Shown one piece after another: positions 24,013 to 33,259 of a DNA stretch of 64,000 nt (position 1 is the stretch's first letter; each line of letters opens with the position of its first letter). The position numbers and the translations under genes are program-made. The notes under the pieces are model-generated. The model was not told the DNA's origin. It did not search any database and saw only the letters and a program-made list of their open reading frames with translations. The stretch lies in the NCBI GenBank assembly GCA_030272585.1, contig BSYQ01000010.1, positions 434,001 to 498,000 of the forward strand, read 5' to 3'. The stretch is from Bryopsis sp. KO-2023. Its lineage: Eukaryota; Chlorophyta; Ulvophyceae; Bryopsidales; Bryopsidaceae.

Positions 24013-24333
24013 AGACTCCTCCTGACCTTAGAGATCTGGCCCCCAGACCTAAGGTCACCAAATAACACATACAGAAATCCAGCAAGAAAGAATAGAGCCC
24101 TCCCCCAAAAGCAAGAAGGAAAAATCCCAAAGACCTCCCAAAAAGCAAAAAGGAAAAAACCCCATCTGAAAGACCATCCCAAAGACAGTAGAAAAGAAAA
24201 CAGCTGACCTGGCCTCAGCACTAACACCAACTCCCCTGAACCCCCAACAGTCATAGACTGAAATTCCTTTCTCATTCCCATATCTCTGCAGGGATATCTT
24301 TCATTTACTCACTCTTCAACTCTTGAAGTCCTC

Positions 24334-27300
24334 TTATCTCCACCTCCAAACTCTCTTCTCCTGCTCTGTTGCTTCCAAGTGTTTCTGCTGGAAGTATGCT
24401 GCTGCAATATCTGGACAGTTTTCCAGGTTCCTGATAGGCTCCCAGCTATCATGGCCCCTGTCATATCCTTGCCATCTGATCAAGAACTCCCTTGAAGTTC
24501 TCCCCCTGCCTCTGCCTCTTCTGACCTCTCTGTGATCCAAAAACATCTCCACATGGAACTCTGGGGTTCCATCAATGATCTCTGCTGGCAGTGGGTTGGG
24601 TTCCCTGTTCCCATACTGCTCATCTTGAATGTATCTTCTTAGCTTTGAGATGTGGAACACTGGATGCAGACTCCACTGCTGAGGGACTTCCAGTTCATAG
24701 GCCACTTGACCCACTCTCTTCACAATCTTGAATGGGCCCACATATTTGGGACCCAACTTCTTGCATCTGTCCCCAGCCAGCTTCAAGTCCTTGGTACTCA
24801 AAAGGACCACATCATCCACCTGAAACTCATCATCTCTTCTATGCTTGTCAGCATTCTGCTTCTGTCTGTTCTGAGCTCTGGCAATGCATGTCTTGGCCAC
24901 TTCCACATCCATCCTCAGGTCATTCAATATCTCATCCACACCTCTGATGGGTGTCTCAATCTTCTTCCTCCCCAATAAGGCTGCAGGCACCAAGGGTTCA
25001 TCTCCAGAATTTAAGTAGAATGGGCTATACCCAGTGCTTGCTTGCTTCCCTTGGTTATAAACAAATTCAGCTGCACTCAACTTTAGATCCCAATCAGTTT
25101 GAGAGTGATCCACATAGGCTCTGAGGCTTTCCTCCAGTATCCTGTTGAGCCTCTCTGTTTGGCCATCTGACTGAGGATGTCTGGCAGATGACATCTTCAA
25201 TGTTGTCCCCACCAGCTTCATCAACTCCTTCCACAGTTCAGATGTGAACCTGGCATCCCTATCAGATACCAGGTCCTCAGGCATCCCATGATGTCTCCAT
25301 ACCTCATCAAATATCATCCTGGCCATCCCTGCTGCTCCAATGGTTCCTTGGGTGGCACAGAAATGGGACATCTTGGACATCCTGTCCACAAAAACCACAA
25401 TGGCATCCTTCCCTCTGGCTGTTTTGGGCAGTCCTGTGATGAGGTCCAAACTCACAGAGCTCCATCTCCTAGTTGGAATCTGCAATGGCTGCAAATCCCC
25501 TGCAAGTTTCTTGGTTGATGCTTTAGTCTTTTGGCACACTGGGCAGCTCCTGCAATATTGGGCTACCTCCTGGGACATCTTCTTCCACCAGAAATGCTGT
25601 TGCAACACAGCTAGTGTTCTCTCCTTCCCTTTGTGTCCTCCAATCAGACTATCATGCCCTTCCTTCATCACCATTGCTTTTAGACTCTGTGGCACAACAA
25701 TCTTCCCTTCCACAGTCTGTAGAACTCCATCAGTAGACATCTTGAACACCCTTTGGGTCTGGATGTCAGAATCCAATCTCTTCAGGATTTCCTTGCAATG
25801 TACATCATTCTTCTGGGCATCAGCAACCTCTTGTGGACTCCCTTGAGCCATAGGTTCCATGGATGACTTCTCCAGTGCATTGATTTGTTCATCAGATCTT
25901 GACAATTCATTTACAGTACCCCTTTTGGTACCTCCTCTTGCATCATTTGGCATCACATCTGTTTTCAGTCTCTCAGGCAGCTTTCCAGTTTGGCATCCAG
26001 TAACCTTCACCAATCTGGAACCCAATGGCTCTCCTGGTTGTTCATCAAACACAAGATCCTGTGGATGATTCTCCCCCCAGGCCCCCAAGCCTTGGTACCT
26101 CTGAACTGTGCCTTCATGCTTCACAAGAGTGTTTGTTGTGCCATCTGGTGTAGATGCCTTCAAATCTCCCCCTCCACTTCCAGAATCCCTTGGATCCACT
26201 GGATGTGGACATCTGGAGAGGGCATCAGCCACCACATTATCCTTTCCTGGGATGTGCACTGTTTGGAACCTGAAAGGAGCTAAAAACTCCACCCATCTGG
26301 CTTGTCTTCTGCTCAGATGTTGTTGAGAATCCAGCCACACCAATGACTGATTGTCTGTCCTGAGGACAAACTCCCTTCCTTCCAAATATGCCCTCCACTT
26401 CTTAAGACAGTGGACAATCCCTAACAACTCAATCTCATGGATTGGGTACCTTGTTTCAGCATCAGTCAGCTTATGGGATTCAAAAGCTACTGGATGCAAA
26501 CCATCTGGCCCCTCTTGCATCAATACTCCCCCCACTCCTGATTGACTGCCATCAGTGGCTACAATCCAGGGCCAATCTTCCCTGGGATGTATCAAAACAG
26601 GTGCTGAGCATAATGCATCCTTGAGATCTTCAAATGCCTGTTGTTCTTCTTCTCCCCATATGAACTGTTGATTTCCTTTGGTCAGGTTGGTCAATGCTGC
26701 AGCCTTTCCACTGAAATTTGCCACAAATCTTCTGTAGAAGCAACACAATCCCAGGAAACTCCTGACATCATGCACATTTGAGGGTGTAGGCCACTTCTTG
26801 ATGGCATCCAGCTTGTCAGCCATAGGCTGAACTCCTTGGTGAGTGACCCAAGTACCCAGAAAATCCACTTCTTTTTTCCCTACTGCAGATTTAACCAGCT
26901 TGGCATACAATTTGTGCTTCCTGAGGGCCTCCAGTACCAGCTTCATGTGCTGTGCATGTTCTTCAGGTGTGGAGGAATAGATGAGAATGTCATCTAGGAA
27001 AACTTGGACAAATTTATCAATATAAGGGGCTAGAATCTCATTCATCATGGACATGAAATGTCCAGGAGATCCACTTAATCCCATGGGCATGACCAGAAAT
27101 TCATACTGGCCATACTTTGTCCTGAATGCAGTTTTTCCTTCCTCCCCTGGAGCCATTCTCAGCTGCCAAAATCCTGCCCTGAGGTCTACCTTGCTGAAGT
27201 ATTGTGCTTGGCCCAGCCTGTCCAACATCTCATCCATTCTGGGGATGGGAAATTGGGTCACTTTGGTAGCTCTATTCAGAGCTCTGTAATCCACACAAAA

Positions 27301-28932
27301 TCTCAATGCCCCCCCAGGTTTGGGGACAAAGAGTACAGGTGCTCCAAAGTTACTGTGGCTTGGTCTTATCATTCCTTTCTCCAGCAAGTAGTCCAATTGC
27401 TCCTTTAAAGCATCCAATTCTTTTGGGCTCTGTTTATATAATGGGCCAAAGATGGGTTTTGCATCATCTTTCAGAGGTATCTTCATGTCCCAAGGTCTGT
27501 GAGGAGGTAGCTGGCTTGGTAAATCCATTGGAAAGACATCCTTGTAATCATTCAGGACATCCTTCAGCTCCTGGAGTTCATCATCCAGTCCATCAACCAT
27601 GCTTTTGAAATTTGCATCTGTTCCATCCTCTGTACCCTTGACTTCCATTGATTCACCAGGATTCCTGATCTGCTTGGCTGCATTGATTTCTCCTGATGCT
27701 TGAGGATCCTGTGTTTTCCTGACCAGCACCAGATATGCTTCTCCATCTCTGTTCTTCAGGCATCTCTTAGCTTCACTGGCTGAGAGTAGGTTGATCTCCT
27801 GTGGATCTTGGACTGCTGCCACCTTTGGATGAAATCCTTGAAGCTTGATTGGGGCTCTGTTAGGTCTGCTGATGGTAATCACATGACTCCTCCAGTTGAT
27901 GTGAGGATTGTGATCCACCAACCAGGCCTTGCCCAAGATGACCTTATGCTTCAGGTTTGGCACCATCCAGAAAATCCTTTTTATCACCCAGGGACCCATC
28001 CTGATTCTCACCAAGGCCTGTTGTTTGAGCAGTATTCTGGAACCATCTGCCAGTTCCACTGACAGATGTGCATCCTTGATGATTTTCAATGCATTTTCTT
28101 GAGCTGTTTGGACATCAATGAAGTCCCCTGTGGCTCCACTATCGATGAGGCATTTGACTGTCTGTTTGTGCAATTTTCCTGGCACATATAGCAGGGTAGA
28201 TCCCAGGTCTCCTTGACCTACTGATCCCAATTTCCCTGTCACCATTTTCTCCTCTGGATCCTGGTTTGGTGTTGGACAATGTGTCTCAATTGATGATGAG
28301 AATCTGACTTGCTTGTGAATCCCATGATTCCCTTGTGATTCCTCTTTTGCATGTATGGATTTCCATACTCCTGAGGCTGTGAGGACCTCTCTGGGCTTAG
28401 ATGTGGATTCCTTGATTGACTGTAGCTGTTTCTGCATCACCACTGATCCTTTTGGAGGGGAGGACTGTAGACTGTCCTTTGTTATCCCTTCCATCTCAGG
28501 GGATTTCTGTTCTGACTGTCCCAACACTGTGGGGATGGATCCCTTAGCTTTGTTGCTGACCGGATCCCCTTTGCCAGCCCTCGAATCTGAGGTACTGGAT
28601 CTGGCAAGCTTCCCTCCCCCAAACCTTCCCAAATAAGATGAAGATGTCTTACATCTGGATCCTGCCTTTGCCTGAGCACCATTCTCAGGAGATCCTTTAG
28701 ATGTTCCCCCTTCAACCTTATCAACCACTAGCACCTTCCCATCACTGACATTCCTCTGATTTCCTTGTAATCCTTCCTTGTCTTGAGAACCATTCTGACG
28801 ACTTCCTGACGACATTTCCGACATCACATTTGCATGTCCAGGCTTCTTTGACGCCCCTCCTGGCCTGGTCCAGGGAGGCCCTACTCGTTTCCCGACGACT
28901 TGTTTTGGCCACCCTTCTTCTTCGATCGACAT
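24334..28932 (-). CDS. Inner element Pol: protease, RT, RNase H, integrase, chromodomain
   Basis: A single frame of 1,532 aa holds the whole Pol. In order: aspartic protease (CLIDSGATGDFI, ~residue 265), reverse transcriptase with FLDDILIYSS, RNase H (VATDGSQSGVGG), and integrase. The integrase has an HHCC zinc site (GGHKGKERTL through CPVCQKTK) and the DDE core (SLDLITGLP, SDRDARFTSE, SDGQTERLNR). A chromodomain closes the protein (FLIRWQGYDRGHDSWEP). The frame is in the -1 register relative to Gag and overlaps it by 52 bases. A GGGAAAC slippery heptamer is placed to fuse the two. I found no internal stops or frameshifts. Confidence 0.95.
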   Translation of the reverse strand: MSIEEEGWPKQVVGKRVGPPWTRPGGASKKPGHANVMSEMSSGSRQNGSQDKEGLQGNQRNVSDGKVLVVDKVEGGTSKGSPENGAQAKAGSRCKTSSSYLGRFGGGKLARSSTSDSRAGKGDPVSNKAKGSIPTVLGQSEQKSPEMEGITKDSLQSSPPKGSVVMQKQLQSIKESTSKPREVLTASGVWKSIHAKEESQGNHGIHKQVRFSSSIETHCPTPNQDPEEKMVTGKLGSVGQGDLGSTLLYVPGKLHKQTVKCLIDSGATGDFIDVQTAQENALKIIKDAHLSVELADGSRILLKQQALVRIRMGPWVIKRIFWMVPNLKHKVILGKAWLVDHNPHINWRSHVITISRPNRAPIKLQGFHPKVAAVQDPQEINLLSASEAKRCLKNRDGEAYLVLVRKTQDPQASGEINAAKQIRNPGESMEVKGTEDGTDANFKSMVDGLDDELQELKDVLNDYKDVFPMDLPSQLPPHRPWDMKIPLKDDAKPIFGPLYKQSPKELDALKEQLDYLLEKGMIRPSHSNFGAPVLFVPKPGGALRFCVDYRALNRATKVTQFPIPRMDEMLDRLGQAQYFSKVDLRAGFWQLRMAPGEEGKTAFRTKYGQYEFLVMPMGLSGSPGHFMSMMNEILAPYIDKFVQVFLDDILIYSSTPEEHAQHMKLVLEALRKHKLYAKLVKSAVGKKEVDFLGTWVTHQGVQPMADKLDAIKKWPTPSNVHDVRSFLGLCCFYRRFVANFSGKAAALTNLTKGNQQFIWGEEEQQAFEDLKDALCSAPVLIHPREDWPWIVATDGSQSGVGGVLMQEGPDGLHPVAFESHKLTDAETRYPIHEIELLGIVHCLKKWRAYLEGREFVLRTDNQSLVWLDSQQHLSRRQARWVEFLAPFRFQTVHIPGKDNVVADALSRCPHPVDPRDSGSGGGDLKASTPDGTTNTLVKHEGTVQRYQGLGAWGENHPQDLVFDEQPGEPLGSRLVKVTGCQTGKLPERLKTDVMPNDARGGTKRGTVNELSRSDEQINALEKSSMEPMAQGSPQEVADAQKNDVHCKEILKRLDSDIQTQRVFKMSTDGVLQTVEGKIVVPQSLKAMVMKEGHDSLIGGHKGKERTLAVLQQHFWWKKMSQEVAQYCRSCPVCQKTKASTKKLAGDLQPLQIPTRRWSSVSLDLITGLPKTARGKDAIVVFVDRMSKMSHFCATQGTIGAAGMARMIFDEVWRHHGMPEDLVSDRDARFTSELWKELMKLVGTTLKMSSARHPQSDGQTERLNRILEESLRAYVDHSQTDWDLKLSAAEFVYNQGKQASTGYSPFYLNSGDEPLVPAALLGRKKIETPIRGVDEILNDLRMDVEVAKTCIARAQNRQKQNADKHRRDDEFQVDDVVLLSTKDLKLAGDRCKKLGPKYVGPFKIVKRVGQVAYELEVPQQWSLHPVFHISKLRRYIQDEQYGNREPNPLPAEIIDGTPEFHVEMFLDHREVRRGRGRGRTSREFLIRWQGYDRGHDSWEPIRNLENCPDIAAAYFQQKHLEATEQEKRVWRWR

Positions 28933-30449
28933 TCTCTCGCGAAATGCCCGAACTTTCCGCAGTTATGACATTTCCCTTTCTTGGGTGACGACTGGTTCCA
29001 CTTCTCTCCTGACACTGCGCCAATCTCCATCTTATCGTCATACTGCCGGTTTTGTTTTGGGTACCAAGGAGTCTGCTCGTTTCCTGCCCGGCCTGCAGCC
29101 CGGTCTGCTTGCAGTGCCAACTGAACAGCCTCGTCGAATGTCTGAGGACGGTTTAAGAAGACGTGAGATTTTATCTTCGCTTGTAGGCTGTGCGTGAAGA
29201 GATGTATTTTGTCTTCCGTTGCCATAGTTGGAGTCTTGATCAAGAGTTTGGAAAACAGAGAGATGTGCTCCCTGAGCGTGCCCTTCTTGTGCGTTAGCCT
29301 GAATAGCTGGTCTCTGGCCGTCTCTGCCTTGTCAAAGGGGTCGAAGTATTCGATAAGCTCCTGCCCTAGCACATCCCAGCTCGCCATCACCATCGGGTTT
29401 GACGCTTTCTTCACCGTGTACCACTCTTGTGCAGCTCCTCTCAACACCGTTGACGCCAGCAGTGCCCGTTTTCCAACCGGACACCCGGACGCCACAAAAT
29501 AGGTTTCCATGCTCTCCACCCAGTCTGAAGCTCCTTCTCCGGTTTTTCCGAAGAACTGAGGAGGATTCCCCAGCCGTATAGGCGCGAAGTTCCACGCATC
29601 AGGTATCGACGGCCCTCCAGCGGAGCCTCCACTCGTTGCTCCCGCCGTTGTTCTTGCTTGCCGTATCCTTTCTTCCATTTCGTGTTTTGCTGCCAGTAAC
29701 GATGCCTGCAGTTCGAGCTTCTGGTTCGCCATTTGTTCTTGCAGGTCCAATAGTTTCTTGTGCAGGCCTGAACCTGCTTCCAGTGTATGACCTGCAGCAG
29801 ACTGCGCCGTCGACTGCTGTTCCGTAAGTTCCGTCATCGTTGCCAGCACCGTGGCAAACTTCGTGTCCGTCTCCGTCCGAAACTCCATCGCCTGGGTTTC
29901 TCGTAGGGTTTGGCTCAGCGTCAGTTCGTCCAACTTCTGCATAAGCTTCTGGTGGTTCGCTTGGCTTTCGAGGCTCACTTTGGACACCTTCTGTTCCAGT
30001 TTCGTGCCTCCCTGTCGAACTTTCAGCATGTCCGCGCGGATCTCGCCCGCCGATTTCTCCAACAACTCCAGTTTCCCGGTAGTCTCGACATGTCTGGTTT
30101 CGTTCGTGGTTCCAAGCTCAGCAACTTTCTCCTTTACAGCTTTGACCTTGTCCTGTAGACCAGCTCCCGCTTCATCGAGCTTGCCGACCGCTTTCGACAG
30201 TTTCTGTAAGGACTCTCCATGTTTATTCGCCAGTTTTTCGACTGCCAAGCCTGCTTTGTGAACCTTTGCGAACTCGTCGCCATGCTTATTCACCAGTTTC
30301 TCCACGTTCTGTCCTGCTTTGTGGATATTCGCGATTTCTGTCTTTATCTCCAACCCTTCGAGTTCCCCTAGACGGTCTTCCAGTGCTTTACACCCCGTCT
30401 TCAGTGCTGCTACTGACTCCAGCACGTTGTTCAAGTCTTCCGCCGACAT
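28881..30449 (-). CDS. Inner element Gag
   Basis: The frame encodes 522 aa. The first ~250 residues are a long heptad-type coiled coil, unusually large for a Gag N-terminus. A capsid-type domain follows (FFGKTGEGASDWVESM, YFDPFDKAETARDQL). A single CCHC zinc knuckle lies at the end (CHNCGKFGHFAREC), followed by a Lys/Gly-rich tail. The start Met lies 96 bases downstream of the 5' LTR. The frame ends in TAG at 28,881, with the slippery site two codons earlier. Confidence 0.92.
   Translation of the reverse strand: MSAEDLNNVLESVAALKTGCKALEDRLGELEGLEIKTEIANIHKAGQNVEKLVNKHGDEFAKVHKAGLAVEKLANKHGESLQKLSKAVGKLDEAGAGLQDKVKAVKEKVAELGTTNETRHVETTGKLELLEKSAGEIRADMLKVRQGGTKLEQKVSKVSLESQANHQKLMQKLDELTLSQTLRETQAMEFRTETDTKFATVLATMTELTEQQSTAQSAAGHTLEAGSGLHKKLLDLQEQMANQKLELQASLLAAKHEMEERIRQARTTAGATSGGSAGGPSIPDAWNFAPIRLGNPPQFFGKTGEGASDWVESMETYFVASGCPVGKRALLASTVLRGAAQEWYTVKKASNPMVMASWDVLGQELIEYFDPFDKAETARDQLFRLTHKKGTLREHISLFSKLLIKTPTMATEDKIHLFTHSLQAKIKSHVFLNRPQTFDEAVQLALQADRAAGRAGNEQTPWYPKQNRQYDDKMEIGAVSGEKWNQSSPKKGKCHNCGKFGHFARECRSKKKGGQNKSSGNE
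28887..28893 (-). promoter_or_regulatory. Canonical -1 frameshift heptamer GGGAAAC between Gag and Pol
   Basis: On the minus strand the Gag frame reads G_GGA_AAC just two codons before its TAG stop, which is the X_XXY_YYZ slippage pattern. Shifting back one base there leads directly into the open Pol frame. Any downstream pseudoknot was not modelled. Confidence 0.7.
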
Positions 30450-30529
30450 TTCTGGTTCTTCCCCCGGTCTTCACGATGAACCCAATATCACACAGGCCGC
30501 CCGATCGTTTGGGTGTAGCCAGTACACTT

Positions 30530-30544
30530 CGCTCCGAAACCACT
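30530..30544 (-). other. Primer-binding site of inner element
   Basis: On the minus strand the 5' LTR is followed by a two-base gap and then TGGTTTCGGAGC. These are the same 12 bases as in the outer element's primer site. Both elements therefore probably prime from the same host tRNA, whose 3' end would read GCTCCGAAACCA. This differs from plant initiator tRNA-Met at two bases. Confidence 0.7.
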
Positions 30545-30918
30545 TGTAAAGAGCCGTGGGGTATAAGACAAAAGGAACTTTTACAAACACGAACAACACG
30601 GTCTAAGGCGAGAAGCCTTAAGACTCGTCAACCGTTGCCCCGGGTTCGAATCCCGTCAACGGTCCCAACCGTAACTGTCTCCAATTCCAACTCACGTGAC
30701 CCCGGACTACACCGTCCGGATACAGTCACACATGTCACCCGTTCCATCACCCTATCACATCACATTACTTCCTGTTACGTCACGGGTCAGACGGCTACAT
30801 AACCGACTTGACCTCTGTAACCACCGTCGCCCACTGGTTCGCTAGTGCGACCGTTACTATCCTTGTCATTGAGAGGTCTAGGGATCGAATCCCACCTCTC
30901 CCTTTGTAAACTGTCACA
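30545..30918 (-). repeat. Inner element LTR (5' LTR in element orientation)
   Basis: This 374 bp copy matches 23,639-24,012 apart from two substitutions. It is flanked on its right by the GATCT target duplication at 30,919-30,923. Confidence 0.95.
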
Positions 30919-30923
30919 GATCT

Positions 30924-31811
30924 ATTGTGGAATCCTATGTGCATGCTTGTGTCGTCTGTCAAAAATACGAGCGACCGAGGGAAAAGGCACCATGGGGAGA
31001 TACGAAGCGAGGGGGGTGGCCTGGACAAGCAGTCAGTATGGACGTGGTTGGACCTTTTCCGAAAGGGACGGACGGTTCCATATATCTGGTAACCACTATT
31101 GATCATTGCTCACGATTTGCTGAAGCAAGGCCTGTGTCCAGTGCAAATGCTGTTGCTGTAAGTCAAGCTCTGGAATCTTGGATACAATCGCATGGGCAGC
31201 CTCAGGTTGTTATGACTGACAACGCTGCTGTGTTTACTTCACGGCGATTCTTGACTGTAACGGAGAAGTTTGGGATCAAGCACGAGTACGTGCCCCCATA
31301 TTCACATAAGAGTGCAGGGTTGATCGAAAGGTACCACCGCATACTGGAAGACCGCATCAAGCGAATGACTGACGACAAGATGATCACGGAGTGGCCTCAG
31401 CAAGTTCAGGAAGCCGAGAAGTTGATCCAGGAAATGCCACATGAGGCTACAGGCTTTCCTCCCAGGCAGCTGATGCAGAAAAGGGATATATGGGACATGC
31501 CGATTTCCGATCAACAGTGGAGGAATGATGTCGGCACTGCTTGGTACCGGGATGCGATTGGTCGACAGAAGAGACAATCCAAGCAGAAATTCGTGGAAGA
31601 AAGCTACAAGGTTGGGCAATGGGTCTGGTGTTATGATCACACTCGGATGAGGTCTGAAGGGGAGAAGTTGAAAGCATTTTGGTATGGGCCATGTCTGTTT
31701 GATGGATATGTGTCTAGGCACAGGTGTGTGGTTAATGATCCTGATCAAAGTAAGTTTTTGACTCATGTTGATTTCGTGAAACCATGTCGGTTGTCGATGT
31801 GGGAATATTAG
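30924..31811 (+). CDS. Outer element Pol, 3' part: integrase
   Basis: This is the continuation of the outer element's Pol after the nested insert, in the frame that matches the upstream half. It starts with the CVVC half of the HHCC zinc site. The DDE catalytic core follows (TTIDHCSRFAEA, MTDNAAVFTSRR, GLIERYHRIL) and then a C-terminal domain ending HVDFVKPCR. The stop is TAG at 31,809-31,811, just before the polypurine tract. No chromodomain is present. As it stands the gene is disrupted and cannot yield a normal integrase. Confidence 0.9.
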   Translation: MVESYVHACVVCQKYERPREKAPWGDTKRGGWPGQAVSMDVVGPFPKGTDGSIYLVTTIDHCSRFAEARPVSSANAVAVSQALESWIQSHGQPQVVMTDNAAVFTSRRFLTVTEKFGIKHEYVPPYSHKSAGLIERYHRILEDRIKRMTDDKMITEWPQQVQEAEKLIQEMPHEATGFPPRQLMQKRDIWDMPISDQQWRNDVGTAWYRDAIGRQKRQSKQKFVEESYKVGQWVWCYDHTRMRSEGEKLKAFWYGPCLFDGYVSRHRCVVNDPDQSKFLTHVDFVKPCRLSMWEY

Positions 31812-31832
31812 CTCGATAGCGCAGGGGAAGCG

Positions 31833-32094
31833 TGTAAAGGATTGGGAAGGTGGAGTCAGATGAGGGACGGCGTAGATAGGGAAAATGGTTAGGAAAGTGT
31901 GGGAATCTGTATTGTAAAGTGGCAGTACTGATGAAGAAGTACTGTGAGTAACAAGGCGGTACAGAACGGGAACAGATATTTATTGGTGGATGGAAATGGT
32001 TGCGATATCCTTGTAAGTCCCTTCTGGGCCAAGACTGTGTGTTCTCTGTGTGTTGTACCCATTCACGTTCCGGTCAGAAAGTCTCGTTATTATA
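31833..32094 (+). repeat. Right LTR of outer element
   Basis: This 262 bp repeat ends at ...TTATTATA and is followed by CCCCC, the target duplication. A purine-rich tract with GCAGGGGAAG precedes it at 31,821-31,830 and is the likely polypurine primer. Confidence 0.92.
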
Positions 32095-32098
32095 CCCC

Positions 32099-32191
32099 CG
32101 ATCCCCTCCAAAGCTTGTGGTGTTGACAGTGGATGGAGAGCTAAAGAGCCAAGTTTATGATCCAAACAAATTCTTTTTGAAAGAGGTCTAG
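32099..32191 (+). other. Short open frame in host DNA at the outer insertion site
   Basis: If the outer element is removed, the host sequence reads ATGGCCCCCCGATCC from 19,155 into 32,099 and stays open to a TAG at 32,189-32,191 (34 codons in all). The right-hand part (VVLTVDGELKSQVY) looks protein-like but matches no family I know. It could be a small exon split by the element, or chance. Confidence 0.25.
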
Positions 32192-32542
32192 AGATCTGTT
32201 GAAGTCGCTTTGTCGTGCCGGTTCCATCAATGTTTTGGACTCCAAAATACGGATTCCCCTCTGCAGACGTCTACTTCATTGTGTGCTTGACGCGATTCTG
32301 CTGCTGCAGCGTGCCATTCGCAACAGTCTTGGTACCACATGCGAGGCATTACACACACATCGAACGAAAGGAAAAGAAAACAATGTGAATATTTTCCAGG
32401 TGTATTTTCCTGAGAAAAGAACCCTTCACTTGAAAATAAAGCAGACATAGATGGTGAGAAAAGTATTAAGGTTTTCCCCCCTGTACTTATGAAGTTTACG
32501 ACCCGCAAAATTGCATGTATCAAACAATCACAAATGATGATC

Positions 32543-33259
32543 TTACAAGTCAAATTTTGCAGACCGCTGTTTGAGAGCCTGCTCTCTCCTATCGAGCTTC
32601 CACGCTCGAAGGTCAGCCGCTATCCTCTCCCTTGACACAGAAAAACAAGAGATGTCAGTCAGTCTGATTCTGATGATTCTCCAGTCAGTTCTAGTAAACT
32701 TGCCCAACAAGATGACCTGAAAAATCAGGACATAAGAGAGGGAGGGCAACACGTAGCACTTTACATTCGGAATTAGAACATGTGGATCACCTCCGAAGCT
32801 CCAGCTCCCAATCCCTCAGTTGCTGCTCCCTTTTGGAAAAAAGCACAGATGGTTTTCGTTAATATCTTGTTAAGAAAAGTTGATGCTCAAACAAACAACA
32901 AATGGGAACCATTTTCCATAGCCATAACCACAATACTCCACCTCTCCGCCAGTGCTGACTCCCGAACTCGACTGTTCAGCGCCGAGACGTCAGGCACTGC
33001 CAGGGAAGGAAGCGGTGGAAATGAGAATTCGTCACCTTCGATACAAATTCAATAAAAAGGCAAGAATAAGAAGCAAAAACACTGAACATCTATCCATCGA
33101 CCTTTGTTGCAAAAACCTCAGTTCATCGCCTCCCCACCCCCCCCCCCGATTTGTGCGATGCGAAATCGAAACCGTGCAAATAGAAAGATAAGGCTGTGAT
33201 GCGTTTCACCAGGAAAAATGTTCATGGCAACAGCCCATTTTCGAGGGTCACCCAAGCAC
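32543..33259 (-). CDS. Unidentified protein with C-terminal coiled coil (3' part)
   Basis: Four minus-strand exons join in phase: 33259-33210, 33035-32942, 32829-32791 and 32630-32543, ending in TAA. They encode about 90 residues: a segment with CLGDPRKWAVAMNIFPG, a Pro/Leu-rich stretch, and a strongly charged amphipathic helix (REQQLRDWELELRRERI). I do not recognise the family. The 5' end is unresolved. Open stretches at about 33,290-33,430 and 33,600-33,680 on the same strand look protein-like (LSHFEKLKQDSGLLLEKL), but their phases do not connect to these exons with a convincing donor. The gene is the nearest host gene to the retroelement cluster. Confidence 0.5.

Larger units (their letters stand above)
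23639..30918 (-). mobile_element. Chromodomain Ty3/gypsy retrotransposon (inner, chromovirus)
   Basis: This is a complete 7,280 bp element on the minus strand, inserted in the outer element's integrase. Its 374 bp LTRs differ at only two positions that I can see (A/C in the T-arm-like hairpin and C/T near 30,868), so it is very young. Gag and Pol frames are intact and overlap. The LTRs have TGT...ACA termini. The C-terminal chromodomain places it with the chromoviruses, which use that domain to target chromatin. It looks capable of autonomous transposition, which is an inference from intact frames only. Confidence 0.95.
19165..32094 (+). mobile_element. Ty3/gypsy LTR retrotransposon (outer), split by a nested insertion
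   Basis: The element runs LTR, PBS, Gag-protease frame, Pol frame (RT, RNase H, integrase), purine tract, LTR. Its integrase is interrupted at 23,638 by a second element. Subtracting the 7,280 bp insert and its 5 bp duplication gives an element of about 5.6 kb. The two 262 bp LTRs differ at three clustered positions, so the insertion is young. The LTR termini are TG...TA rather than TG...CA. RNase H precedes integrase, the gypsy order. No chromodomain is visible at the C-terminus. Confidence 0.93.
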
